DNA from: Panicum virgatum | Lineage: Eukaryota; Streptophyta; Magnoliopsida; Poales; Poaceae | Direction of reading: 5' to 3' | DNA length: 64,000 nucleotides | Assembly: GCF_016808335.1 (NCBI RefSeq) | Contig: NC_053139.1 | Coordinates: 17,440,782 to 17,504,781 of the forward strand | Shown here: positions 1 to 11,355 of the stretch, piece after piece | How the letters are laid out: every line of letters starts with the position of its first letter | How positions within the stretch are numbered: position 1 is the first letter of the stretch | Position numbers and translations under genes: made by a program | The notes under the pieces: model-generated | What the model was told of the DNA's origin: nothing | Database searches by the model: none | Seen by the model: only the letters and a program-made list of their open reading frames with translations

Positions 1-78
1 GGTGTCCCGTTGGAGGTAGCCTTATGCAATGACTTGGATGGCATTTGCTAATTGCTACTAATAACATTGCCTTCTACA

Positions 79-236
79 TAGGGGTGGTAAAGGGCCCAAC
101 ATTTTGAACTAGAAAATCTAAGGATCGGGCCCTAAAAGGGCCGGGCTCTAAACATATGTATTTTTGAACTAAAAATTTTAAGGGCTTTATTGGGCTGTGA
201 AGAGGCCATTAGGGCCATGGCCCATTACCACCCCTA
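79..236. mobile_element. hAT-type MITE, 158 bp
   Basis: The terminal inverted repeats TAGGGGTGGTAAAGGGCC (left) and its near-perfect complement (right) match at 17 of 18 bases. The element sits between CTTCTACA (71-78) and CTTCTACG (237-244), an 8-bp target duplication with one mismatch, which is the hAT signature. It has no coding capacity. Confidence 0.8.
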
Positions 237-604
237 CTTCTACGAAGTGAGAAGTATACTTTTACGCTGCAGACCGCCGGCGAGATCTTTGATCCTCTGA
301 TGGCCTCGGAAGGCTCGGATGGGAAGAGGGCCTAGTATTTCTAGGCTTGTGTGTCCGGGCTAGGTGGAGGCGCGGAACCAATGTCACTGTAGAATGTCTC
401 TCCAGCCCTTCCTCCGGTGCTGGTGTGTATGCCGCTCCCGCAGTCTCCCCTTGCACCGGTGTTGGCGACCGGTGGTAGTCACGGCGAACATGGAGGATCC
501 AAAAGAGCTGATTGTAATTTCTATTTTTGTTAGAAAGACTTTACACGGGACCTCTTTCTTTTCCAAACACTACGCAGAGAATTTGAACTAAATTCGGACT
601 GCAG

Positions 605-729
605 ATGCATTATCTGAAACTTTGCCCACTGCCCAGAATTGTTCGAACTCAGTAATAAACGATTCATCCGAGATGGTCCTTCTGCAAGCTTTTGTGCCAT
701 CTCTCATTGAAGCTACAGGGAAGGTCTAA
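605..729 (+). CDS. Possible terminal exon of an unidentified gene entering from the left
   Basis: After a good acceptor (CTGCAG at 599-604) an open frame of about 41 codons runs to TAA at 727-729. Its composition looks coding; the last residues read SLIEATGKV. An AATAAA-like signal (TAATAAAAC) follows at once. If real, it is the 3' end of a plus-strand gene converging on the WW-domain gene, with 195 bp between the two stops. The segment 1-15 followed by GT could be the upstream exon; its phase would fit, which would put the 79-236 MITE in the intron. I do not recognise the protein. It could instead be a captured fragment. Confidence 0.3.
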
Positions 730-924
730 TAAAACTTTACTTTCGTGATCATTGTCGGCAACTTCTGTTCTTTCATTTTGAAAAACTCAACAAGAAGATA
801 TCTACAACAACAAAAAAATCAGCAGCAGATTGTACAGCTGCCACTGCATGATGAAGCTAGTCCTATCTTCATTTGGTTGACGGTGTGTCTCAGTTGGAGA
901 CTATTAACCAGTCCTATCTTCTCT

Positions 925-3900
925 TCATTTCGTTGGTCGCTCCCAGGATGTCTCCGATGTGAGGCTGTTCCCGTAGTAGACCTGCTTAGTAGATTCATCC
1001 ACGTAGGCCTGCATGGTGGGGTAAACGAATGTCAGTATCATTTTTGTAACACATAGCATATGGGTTTTACAGCATGCTGAAGCACAGGATACACTAATGG
1101 GGGTAGGGACTGATGTTGATCACTTATTTAGATCGGATGCAATGCAATAGATATGCAAATATTGCAAGCTGCACTGGAAGCTACCACTTATGGTACTTAC
1201 AACATCGAAGACAGCCTCAGTGTATCGAGCAAAAGAAAAGGCACAATGTAAAATACTAACCTGCCAACCAGAAGGAAGCCCCTTGGAGAGCTCTGCAAGA
1301 TCAGGCGACCCTTTATGCTGTTCAGCACTACCTAACGATGCTGCAATAGACTCATCTTTTGGCTCCTTTTTTGCTTCAGCCCTTCTGCGTTTCACACGGT
1401 CACGCCTGCAATGAAATTCAATTGAGTCAATATGATAGTTTAATCAATGCAAGAACCCATGTCACTATTCATAAAGTTCAGATTCAGAATGCTAAGGTTC
1501 TCAGCTGTGCTCATAACAGGGCCTATTCTTAAATGGTAGCTAGAAAAGGGCCTCTTGCCTGTAACCTGAAGAATATAAACTGATCATGGCATTGAACACT
1601 TACTGCATATTGGGGCATTTCTTTGGGAAGTTTTGGGTTCTAGATCAAATTGAACTAAATCACCAAACTTTCAAATGAGAATACCTACAATGCAACAGGT
1701 CCTTAGGGGTGTACCAGATGGGAAAAAAAATGTTAAACATATTCCACCAAGTTTCAGGAACCAAAGCACTAAACTGATTGCCCTTCAGCTGTCAGCAGCC
1801 TAAAAGATCTCTCACAGGTGCTTCAGATGCACTTGAACCAATTACTATCGGTACCAAGCAGAGAACACATAGAATAAAGATGTTGTATCAATTTCAGATG
1901 CTTGCAAAGAAAAGGCAAACTGACATAATGTATATGTATTAACAATGTTCAAGAAATTAGTAGGCACTAGGTAGGGCAACCAACAGACTAGTAAGACGAA
2001 AAAGCTAGTTACTGAAGTTAGTTTGAACATTTCATTTTAACACAATTATAGATGCAGGAAGATTATCTCTGTTTCTAAAAATGCTCTTTCAGGATGAAAG
2101 TAAAAGAAGTCTACTTATAAGCAAATAGGGCATCAGAGGCCATGAAATGATGAAAGGAAACAAAATTGGTCATGAATCATGATCATGACGAAGGCCAGAA
2201 AAGTTGTAAACTTATAGTATCAAGGTATTAGATACAACTATCAAAGGTGCAGAAACAGTACCAATCGCCACGAACAGGAACAAAATTGGCATTTTCCTGA
2301 GCTTCTCCACTAGCTATCTGTTGTTTCCGCCATTCCTGGATTAAATGGAGCATAACTTAAATTCAGAAAACTTTGAGAAACTTGTCAGTTTCTGCAAACT
2401 TGCTTCAAACAGAAGTACCTTTATTTCCTTTTGACGCTTTCTTTCTAATGCCTCCAAAGCGCTTTCAGGTTCCTCCTCTTCATCGCGAAGTTCCTCCTTT
2501 GCCGCTTTCCACTGTTAAAAAGAACGAAATGAGCTGCTTTTGCAATGTTATATTGCCAGGACACCAGTTATCACTACTCACCTGAGTTTAAACCTTACCA
2601 TGAAAGCAGTCTGCCTTTATACTAACTTATTTTAACAATGAAAACTAAAAAATAACCAGGAAACAGAAGTTCAAAATGCAACTTCCAGGAAAATGTTTCT
2701 TCATGACACGATATATATATTGCACACAAGAAAACTAATTTAAACGAAGCTGCTGCCTACTAGTTGATCAAAAAGGATAGTTGAAATTGAGAGTATCTCT
2801 CTATTGGGCAAGTATATGAAACTAGTTAAAATTGAGAGTACATCTCTATTGGTCAAGTATACAAAACTAGTAATTGCTGATTCCATGAATAGGCGGGAAG
2901 AATTTCAAATTTTTGTTGCAAATTTCATGCATCAAATTTTGCGAAGGGTGGTCCGTGCATGCTGCAGTACCAGTATAGTTAGGGGTACAAGTCACTGTTA
3001 TTTGCACCCATTGTGATAATAGCATTGAGTGGTTTATCATACTGATAGAGAGCTACCTTATCCACCAGGCTCGAAACCTTCTTATTAGACCTCAGGGATG
3101 ATGTAACAGCAACAGCCCGCTTCTTGCTACGAATAACTACAGAACAGCACAAAAGATCAAACAATGTGATGGAGTAACCATGACCTAAGATGAATTGCCC
3201 CAATGAAGATATTCAAAAAAAAAAAGAATCACCTTTAGTCTGATTTGTAGTACTAGTAGAAGACTGTGTAGAACTTCCAAGTACAGATGATGTTCCTGCA
3301 GCTGATGCTGCTACTGCAGCTTGGGTCAAAGGTGCAATACTTGCATCCTTAGATATAATTTTATCAGGCCCTTTGGGGTCTGAATTGATATTTGCAGAAA
3401 CAAGAGGAGCTGAGCTTGTTTTGATATCAGCTGCACTGCTAGGAATGGCAGAGGTTGATGAAGCATAATATCCAGAATGTTCAGCTGCTATTCCACTAGC
3501 AGCCATACTGACTGAAGGATAGGTATAGTAAGATTCTGGGGCAATAGATGTGCCATCAACAGGAACAGATATGCCACTTGCAGATACTGGTGCATAATAA
3601 GAATGCTGCTGTGCTTGAAGGACATGGGGCTCAGTCACTTGCATATAGTAACTGGCATGTGTTCCTTCAGTACCAACAGTAGCATAGTACTCCATTCCTG
3701 AAAGTGTACAGCCAACATTTGCTTGAGCTATATGTGGCTGAGAAATTGTATCAGCATGAATATATGGTGCAGTGGGCTCTTCTGGGGGAGCTGGAGGAGC
3801 TGGTTCATTATCAGGTGGTGGAGGTGGAATCCATTCCTCCTCTGGTGGCGGCGGAGGGACATCATTATCCTCAGGAGAAGTAGGACCTTCCAATGGGGGC

Positions 3901-6900
3901 AAATCAGCTGAACTCACTTGTTCTGATGAAGGATGCTCCTTGTTAGGCACAGAACTGCAATGTGCCTGCTCTCCAACACTATCCTCATCAACTTCCATTT
4001 CCACATCCATATCTTCATCATTGTCGGATTTGACTTTTGAAGTAACTGCTGGAGCATCCTTATCTTGTGAACTCTGAGCAGATGATGTTAAAGCTGGCTT
4101 TTCAATCTGCACATTTTCATCGATAGTAATCCCAGCACTAAGCTCAGATTTCAAAGCCTCACCATTGGAGGGTGCTATCGTATCAGCTTCATTAGGTGCC
4201 TTGTGTTCAGCAACCTCTGTCTTTGAATCCCTAGGCTCTGTATCCACACGATAGCTCATTTCCAATTTGGAAACAGAAGAGTCTAGTTGCTTAAGGTGCA
4301 CCTCAGCATGCAACCACAAAGGAAGCAAAGAAGATCCATATGATGAGAGTGCATTGCAGTCTGATATTCTTATCTCAATTTCTCTTCTTAACAATTCAAG
4401 ACCTTCGTTCGAGCCATGGAGCCTACAATGATAATAACTTATTAGTTTTCTACACTCCAGGAACAAGAATGCATGAAAGTAACAAAAGATAATAAGAAGC
4501 ACCTTGATAGAAGGTTCAATCTTTGTAGCAATTCCTCACCATATTTTGCAAGATACAAGGGATCAATGTCCATAGACTCATGACTCGCGGCAGGTGCATA
4601 AGCATAAGCATCTTGAGTTACCTGTGCACTTCCACATGTCATTCCAAAATTAGCATAAGTTGCTGTGCCATTACCAACAGACATGTGACTTGGATATGCT
4701 TCCATAGTGTTTTGGGGAAGGACATGGGCTTGAGCTTCTATTGAATAGTCCATATGAGTAGGGACAGATGTAGATGCAACTCCATCAGAAGCAACTCCTG
4801 AAGCTAATCCATTTGGTATCTCCCAAGAAGTTTCTCCAGTAACTGTGTTCCAGTAATAACACTGATTACTCTGTTCATGCATTATTGCTTTCCAATTTCC
4901 ACCGATATCACCAACAATTTGCATGCCAGATGAATCAGGAACAGATTCAGCTGCTATCACGCTCTCTTCTTGCAGAGTTGGCTCAGGAGCAAGAGTGCTT
5001 TCTTCAGTAACACTTTGAGTGTAGTTCTTAACATCACAAGTTTCAGATGCTTCTTGTTGATCACCAACAGAAACTAATGGCTCAGTTTGTGCATCACCAG
5101 CTGTGTCGGCACGCTCAATAGTTACCTGATGTAAGAAAACATGTATTATTACACGACTGGAAAAAAAATGGCAAAGTGAGCTTATACTCCCTAGCTGCAA
5201 TAAAGTCCTCTATTTGAAAAGATAAATGCAGTTGACCAAGAAGATGAAGAAATATCATTGTGTGAAGAAACAATTGTGGTCTGAATAATGTAATAATATA
5301 AATTAGCAAAAGTTAAATAAGCTCAGTGAATGTAAGGCCAGCTTATTGGAGGCTTCAGCCTATAAGCCTTCTTTGCTGGCTTCAGCTATTTTGGGACCTA
5401 TAGTACAAAACTAGACTACATGTTTAACCCAGAAGGTTCAACCTGATTGAACTACCACAAGGCAGGCACAGTGAGGTGGAATTACCTGAGCAATTGCATC
5501 CCTTGGACTCCGCTTAGCTTCACCAGTTGGTTGATCTGCTGCCTCCTCATCCTCTTCTTCATCATCACTATATTGCCCAAGCAATGCTAGAGGATTTTCC
5601 TTTTTATCTGAAAAATAAAATACATGCAAAAATTATAAAAGAAAAGGAATTTATAAGCCAATATACATTGCAACTCTTTTCAGAAGCATACATGATGACA
5701 TCAATAGTGTGTAAAATTAAACCAGAAAGATGGTTAAAATTATTAATGTGTCCATAAATAAGAAGACCAGGTTAGGAGCTACATACAAAGAAAGAGACAT
5801 ACGAACCGAGGAGGGAACAAATCACATCCTGAAATCCCCACGCTTAGATGCTGCCAAATGGGAAATTACCCGTAGGCATTCACTCAATTTTGATAGTGGC
5901 AGCTCGGTCTGAAGAATTTACTCAATGTTCATTGCAGGCTGGCAACCCTACATGTATCTCAGAACCAGACATGCGGAGTGCATACATGCTTGTACAACAA
6001 ATCCAAATTTCCACCATATTTATGTTCCATAATCCATAGGCATGTCTTCTTTACATATCCCTTGGAAGGAAATTGATGAAACCCACCTGAAGAAGAGGGT
6101 GAAGTGGGAACCACAATCTGTCGGTCACGGATTTCACCTCCTATTCCCTCTTTCTGTGATGCCTCCCCTGCAAGTTACAGTATCAGGAGTCAGCTTATGT
6201 GTAGAGATATATCACAGCCTATTGAAATGCTAACAGACCTGAGACAGATGGTATGTCTTAATAACCATATCTCATCGATATTCAGTATCTCTACTGTTAC
6301 AAGAATGTCTTGAATCAGTAACATGAATAAAATATATCCAAAAACAGTTACATGACATCCTTCTGCAAAATCCAATATGTTTCATTACCTAACTGGCATT
6401 TGGAGTTAGATTGCTTGATTGCTTCCATTTTTATTGTTACATTGATTGACATGACTAACCAATAACCTACCATGCACCATTAGATCAACCCAATCTCAAA
6501 GCCATTTATCATCCTTGCAGACACCGGCTACTCCTGCATAGGGCTGGGCAAAAATTACCCGAAAACAATTAACAGATCCGAACCGGCTTAACTGAAAAAG
6601 ATAGTTAAATTGGTGACAGGTCGGTGGTTAAAATTTATGTGCCATTCGGTGTTCGGGTCGGTTCTGGGATGCAGTTAACCGAATAACCGACTTAACCGAG
6701 ATGCTTGTTCCCAGCAGAATCAGCTCCCTCCTCACGACGTAGGCCTGGCCCAGATTGGCCATCCCATGGAGATGGATCCCACTTCCACAAAGACCAAATA
6801 AAACCCCCACCCCCACTCCAGAAACCCTAACAGGCAGCCAGTCCTAGCCCCAAGCCACCCAAATCCACCCGTAGTCTGTGCCTAGCGCTGTCACTACCCA

Positions 6901-8400
6901 CGCTCCCTCGCCCTCAGTCCCTCTTCCCTCACTGTAGCAAGCAGCAGCTGGTCGTGGTTGGGTGAGACCTGCGCCTCCACTGCCTGCTGCTCGAGTGCAC
7001 ATCCGCCAGCCGCCACTCACCACGGTCGCAGTCGCCACATCCATTCCACTGCAGCAGCACTGCACATCTGCGGTGGGGCACGTGCAGGGGCAAATAGATT
7101 TGTCAACTCCGATGGGTACATGATACTATCAAACGAGCACCCATCCAACATATGTTCCCTCTTCCCTTTGATTTTTTCCCTGTGATTTCCTCTCCACTTT
7201 GGGGATTTGATCATGCGCCATTTTGTTGATTCCATTTCCTTTTTCTGGATCTGTAGATGGGTATTTATTGTGGTTAACCGATAACCGATTAACCGAACCG
7301 ATTTCACCAAAAACCAAAATTCATGGTTAATTAAATTCTGGGAGCAAGTTCGGTGACCATTCTTTGATAACCAAACTTGCTCATAACCGAGTTAACCAAA
7401 CTGATTTAACCGCATTAACCGAATGCCCAGGCCTACTCCTGCCTCCCAGCCAAAATCCCCCAAAATCCATGCAAGGTAAGGTATGCCTCAGCATGCATGT
7501 TGGATCAGATCTACCATCCTAGTTCCAAGATTATGTTCCCTGGTAATGTAAAGTTCAAAACGAGATTGAAACTTTCAAACTAAGGCCAGTTTAGCATTAC
7601 CTCAATGTGCTTTGGTACATTGTGGTAATGAACCTATTCAGGTATAGTTCTGTTACTTACGTCTGATGAAAAAGAATATTAGCATTTATAGCTGATGGTA
7701 AGTTGAAAATTTTAATGCTAGAAATGATTTCGTTCTTTGAGTTCGGACATTTGGTAGGTTTGAACATTCACCTGACACTGCTTCGTAAAATAGTAGGCAT
7801 TTCAATTATGCTTTGTAATAGATTCGCAGCAGAATGGGCTTGATACTGTAACTATAGTATTTCTCGCTATACCACCGAAACTGCAACTGGATTGACGAAT
7901 GTTGAAATGATGTATACTAACATTAGAACACTCTACGGACAAAAGCGTGCCCAGCCATATTGCCCAGTGTTTGTTCCTTGTGGGAGCATGTGTATGCTTT
8001 GCATTGACACCGATTTTCATAGCAACCGACTTGTACTGATAAGACCAACCAAACAACTCATGCAGGACGCGTGGACTCGGAGGACCAGAGAAACCCTAAT
8101 CGTGAAACAATACGAGCAGATCGCAACAAGCTCCAGTTTTCGTATTAATCAAGCAGAAAAGATCAAACGGTTTACAGGCTAGACAATTAGGTCAAGCGAT
8201 CCGGGATCGATCTCAACCCTCAAACCATGTCGAAGCTCGGTGGGACACACACACCCCACGGTCGAACACGACCAGATCGAACAAAACGGACCGGGCGGGG
8301 GGCGGAGCTTACCGGGGGAGGGATCGAGGAATAGGTCGAGCTTGACCCTGCGACCCGCCGCGGCCATGGCAGCCAGGCGGCGCTCCTTCCTCCTCCCCAT
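925..8400 (-). CDS. FNBP4: WW-domain protein resembling formin-binding protein 4 (FNBP4-like), 859 aa
   Basis: Ten coding exons join in frame with GT-AG introns: 8400-8313, 6167-6087, 5607-5486, 5125-4503, 4422-3233, 3136-3057, 2511-2419, 2335-2262, 1405-1261 and 1008-925 (TGA 927-925). The protein opens with a basic stretch, MGRRKERRLAAMAAAGRR, then an acidic DDEEEDEE region. WW domain 1 spans about residues 173-203 (W175, YYW, W198, P201). A proline-rich tract at about 494-524 has three PPPP runs. A charged helix-prone region follows (exons 6-7). WW domain 2 spans about 828-857 (W831, YY843-844, W854, P857) and ends two residues before the stop. WW domains bind proline-rich ligands; FNBP4 relatives are nuclear and linked to formins and splicing factors, but the plant role is inferred only. 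The start was chosen because it is the first ATG of the open exon and lies 5' of a clean donor. Intron 1 (2.1 kb) carries a hAT element. Confidence 0.88.
6539..7435. mobile_element. Non-autonomous hAT-like element in intron 1 of the FNBP4-like gene
   Basis: The ends are TAGGGCTGGGC and GCCCAGGCCTA, inverted with one mismatch. The flanks CTCCTGCA (6531-6538) and CTCCTGCC (7436-7443) form an 8-bp duplication with one mismatch. Both ends are packed with TTAACCGA/ATAACCGA-type subterminal repeats. The middle (about 6701-7255) lacks that motif and is GC-rich. It contains GGCCCA motifs and an AAACCCTAA telo-box, like the promoter and 5' leader of a plant housekeeping gene. No transposase is present. 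Confidence 0.75.
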
Positions 8401-8717
8401 CGGCCGGGGAGCGAGGAGTTTCGATGCGTTGCGGGGGGGGAACCGAGCTAGGGTTAGGGTTTGGGCGTAAAGGTTGCAACCGAGGAGGCGAACTGGCGAG
8501 AAGGAAGGGGACGAAGCGGAGAGACGGACGTGGGGAGGCAGCCGCGGCTTCGGTAGTTCCGTGCTCGTGGGCTCTGCCACGGACGAACAGCACATAAGGC
8601 CCATTTAGCTGGTCCAGTCCATATCGAATTATAGATCTCTAGGCCGGTGTGTTTGTGAGAGCCCTATTTTGTGTTCCAATCCGCTTTTTTCCAAATCCTT
8701 ATCCCACCAATTTTGGG
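8401..8717. other. 5' leader and proximal promoter of the FNBP4-like gene
   Basis: This gap is GC-rich (8401-8590) next to the start codon, then AT-rich. It contains TAGGGTTAGGGTTTGG at about 8450-8465, which on the minus strand gives AAACCCTAA telo-box motifs common near start sites of plant housekeeping genes. No TATA box was found at a sensible distance. The transcription start cannot be fixed from sequence alone. Confidence 0.4.
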
Positions 8718-8922
8718 TGTTATCGTCATAAATTAACAGAGTTAATTAATGGGCCGCGAGTAAGTTGAGCTTAATGAAGAAATTAAAGAAGGGTTACGAA
8801 TCGGCTCCTGCATGAGTATTTGGGTCATGTGGGTCATGTATTCTTAGATTTAGTTCAGATTGAATTAGAGATAGAGTCCGATGTGGATACATTAGTTTAG
8901 ATTGTTTCCCAAGTCTCCGGAC

Positions 8923-8930
8923 TATAAATA
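8923..8930 (+). promoter_or_regulatory. TATA box of the truncated LTR
   Basis: TATAAATA lies about 205 bp inside the presumed LTR start and about 1.05 kb before the gag ATG, the usual place for an LTR promoter. Confidence 0.45.
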
Positions 8931-9976
8931 TGTACCATATGGTATTCGTAAAAGAAAAACGTCATCACGTCTCGCAAACAACAACTCTCGGCGCATCGCC
9001 ACCCCTAATTCTAGGGTTTCATCCAAGTAAGCGTCATGCTGCCCTAGGGCAGCATTGTTCTTACCTTTATCTTGGTATTACTCGTACTGAAGCGTTTTTT
9101 ATGACGAATAGTGCTAGTTATCTTGATATTCGTAGCATGACTTTTAGTAGATCTATCATGTTCTTATTGTTTACCATCTACGAATATCATGTTTTCTCTA
9201 TGTGTTCATGCTTGATCTTAAGCTAGTTCTCATCGTAGAGGATTAGTTGCATAGAGTTAACACATTGCTTCTTTTCTATCTAGTAGATCCAACCTGTTAC
9301 GGTTTATTCTTATTTTATAAGAATTAGCTCAATATCTGCTAGGTTAGGCCCTGCAAACGGATTGGATGTTCCGGTGATGTAATAGATGCTTTACCTTAGC
9401 CTTGATAGGGATTGTTCCGGGAATCGGCTCTTGCTAGTTCTTAGTCCTCTGTTTTCGGTTATGGTTTAGTTATCTGTTATGTTCGCTAGGCCTAGTTACG
9501 TGTAGGATGTTCCGATCTAGCAGTGAGGCTTTTACCGTCATGGATTGAATCAGTTAGATTTAATTGAAGCAAGTTTTCCATAATTATTTGTTTTATTCAT
9601 CAATATCCGGATAGATGCAGATCCAATCTGACACCGGGACCTGATCGGCTCTTTAAAGCCAATGCAAGAGTCGTCCCGGGGAGTCGACCACGGCTCGGAC
9701 TTACGTTTCCACGTGTTTGTGTATGCAGACAAATCGTTGCAAGCACGTTCGCACCTTCCTGATCGGGTATAGGTCAGGTGGCACGCCTTACATTCTCCGG
9801 AATCTTCGGCGTGTGCCGGATTGCGGGCCGTTGACGAGGAAGCAGTGCCTGCCAGCGCCCCGGCGACCTCCCGGCTCTTCGTGTTGCCTGTCGCTGCTCG
9901 CGCGGTGGGTTTTGACCGACAACACATTCTGGCACGCCCGGTGAGACCTTCATCAACAACAACGCCCGCTGCAGAG

Positions 9977-11355
9977 ATGACCGGACCTCAAGATCAAGTT
10001 CATGTTCCGCCGGTCACCAAACCTGTCACATATGAAGAGTTGACTCCAGAGCACAGACAAAAATACGATGAGGTCAAAGCTCAGTTCGAAGTCGATCTCA
10101 TCGGCTCCTTCGAGAGGACCCGCAACCATGGCATCAGGTGGAAGGGGTTCTCACCAGAGGGCGTTCTCGACAATGTTGATCTATCTGTGCCATCAGAGGA
10201 GCGCACCAGAGCCCTACGCCAGGAGATGAACTATATGGTGGCTCATGCGCTTCATCGGCACTCAGAGAGCCTGGTAAACGAGCTCGAGCGCATGGCACAT
10301 CGCGTCGTCCAGGAGGTGATCAAGAACCAGTACTCCCCGTCAGGACCAATCTTGGGGAGTCACAGGGGGGAAGCTGCATTGCAATCCAGGCCGCCAGTGT
10401 CCTACTCGCTCGCGGCAGCAGGACAACAGAGCTCGTCAATCTACGTCGTCCACAAGATCGGCGGTGACCCCGGGGAAGGACAGTTCCTGAGCGAGCCGCC
10501 TAAGAAGATCTCGCATGGCTACACGTGTGTGTACATACCTGACAACATCAGCGTAACACGCACGGGGCAGCTGGTGGGTACAGGAGCCTCTGGAGCAGAC
10601 GCAGAGAAACAGGCATGGCTGATAAAAATATGCTACCGGGGCGAGTGCTGAACCCTCGACCCCAGGAGTTCTTAGTGTGGAGCAGGTCAGTGCAATACTA
10701 AGGGACCAATTTGGCATCCTGCCAAAGAGAAAGGCGATCGGCTATTCCAAGCCGTATCCAAGTGACTACGATTTGATCCCGTTGCCACCCAAGTATCGGC
10801 TTCCGGAGTTCACCAAATTCAGTGGATCAGAAGGAGCCAGCTCCATTGAACATGTGAGCCGATACCTGACGCAACTTGGGATGATCTCAGTATCGGATCC
10901 TCTGAGGGTCCGTTTCTTTTCCCAGTCTCTCACGGGTTCAGCTTTTGGATGGTACACATCACTGCCTCCGGATTCGATCCGGACTTGGAGGCAGCTAGAA
11001 GATCAGTTTCACACCCAGTATCATTCAGAAGCTGTCGAAGCTGGGATTGCCGACCTCGCTCAAGTCAGGCAGAAGCGAGGGGAAAGTGTTTCAGAGTACG
11101 TGCAGCGCTTCCGAGAGGTCAAGAACCGATGCTACACGTCGCACATAACAGAAAAGGAAGCGGTTGATTTGGCAGTTCTGGGACTCGCTAAGCCGATCAA
11201 GGATCTGCCTTTTTAGTTGGAATTTCCCTCGCTGGCACACATGGTGCAGAACCTTACAGCGTATGAACACTACCACCGTGATGTATACCAGGAAAAGTTC
11301 AAGCGCCATGTCAATATGGCCCAAGCTTGTGATTCCGATGACTCTGGCTATAGTA
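9977..11355 (+). pseudogene. Retrotransposon gag, frameshifted and with an internal stop
   Basis: The frame opens MTGPQDQVHVPPVTKPVTYEE and stays open to a TGA ending at 10651. Homology continues in another frame from about 10677, so there is a frameshift near 10640-10680. The second part holds the gag core (GSAFGWYTSLPPDSI, then ESVSEYVQRFREVKNRCY). A TAG at 11214-11216 interrupts it, after which the same frame reads on with gag-like sequence to about 11355. The same core recurs in the 54.4-58.2 kb element, so the two elements share a gag lineage. The gene is broken at least three ways. Confidence 0.7.

Larger units (their letters stand above)
8718..11355 (+). mobile_element. Truncated LTR retrotransposon (Ty3/Gypsy type), LTR plus broken gag
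   Basis: A probable LTR starts near 8718 (TGTTATCG). TATAAATA at 8923-8930 would drive it. A transcribed leader follows to gag at 9977. Homology to gag stops near 11355, where unrelated AT-rich DNA with MITE-like GATGCTACAGTAA motifs takes over. No pol and no second LTR are seen, so the 3' half is lost. The left boundary and the LTR end are approximate; I found no convincing primer-binding site. Confidence 0.6.

Noticed and set aside
3772..4077. Plus-strand Gly/Ser-rich ORF
   Set aside because: Antisense shadow of the proline-rich exon of the FNBP4-like gene.
8179..8604. Longer N-terminus for the FNBP4-like protein from an ATG at 8604
   Set aside because: The extra residues are unlike the conserved start; the ATG at 8400 directly precedes the conserved basic motif and its donor site.
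9821..10651. Whole ORF from 9821 as a host protein
   Set aside because: The first 52 codons lie before the gag ATG at 9977 and look like leader; the rest is retrotransposon gag.
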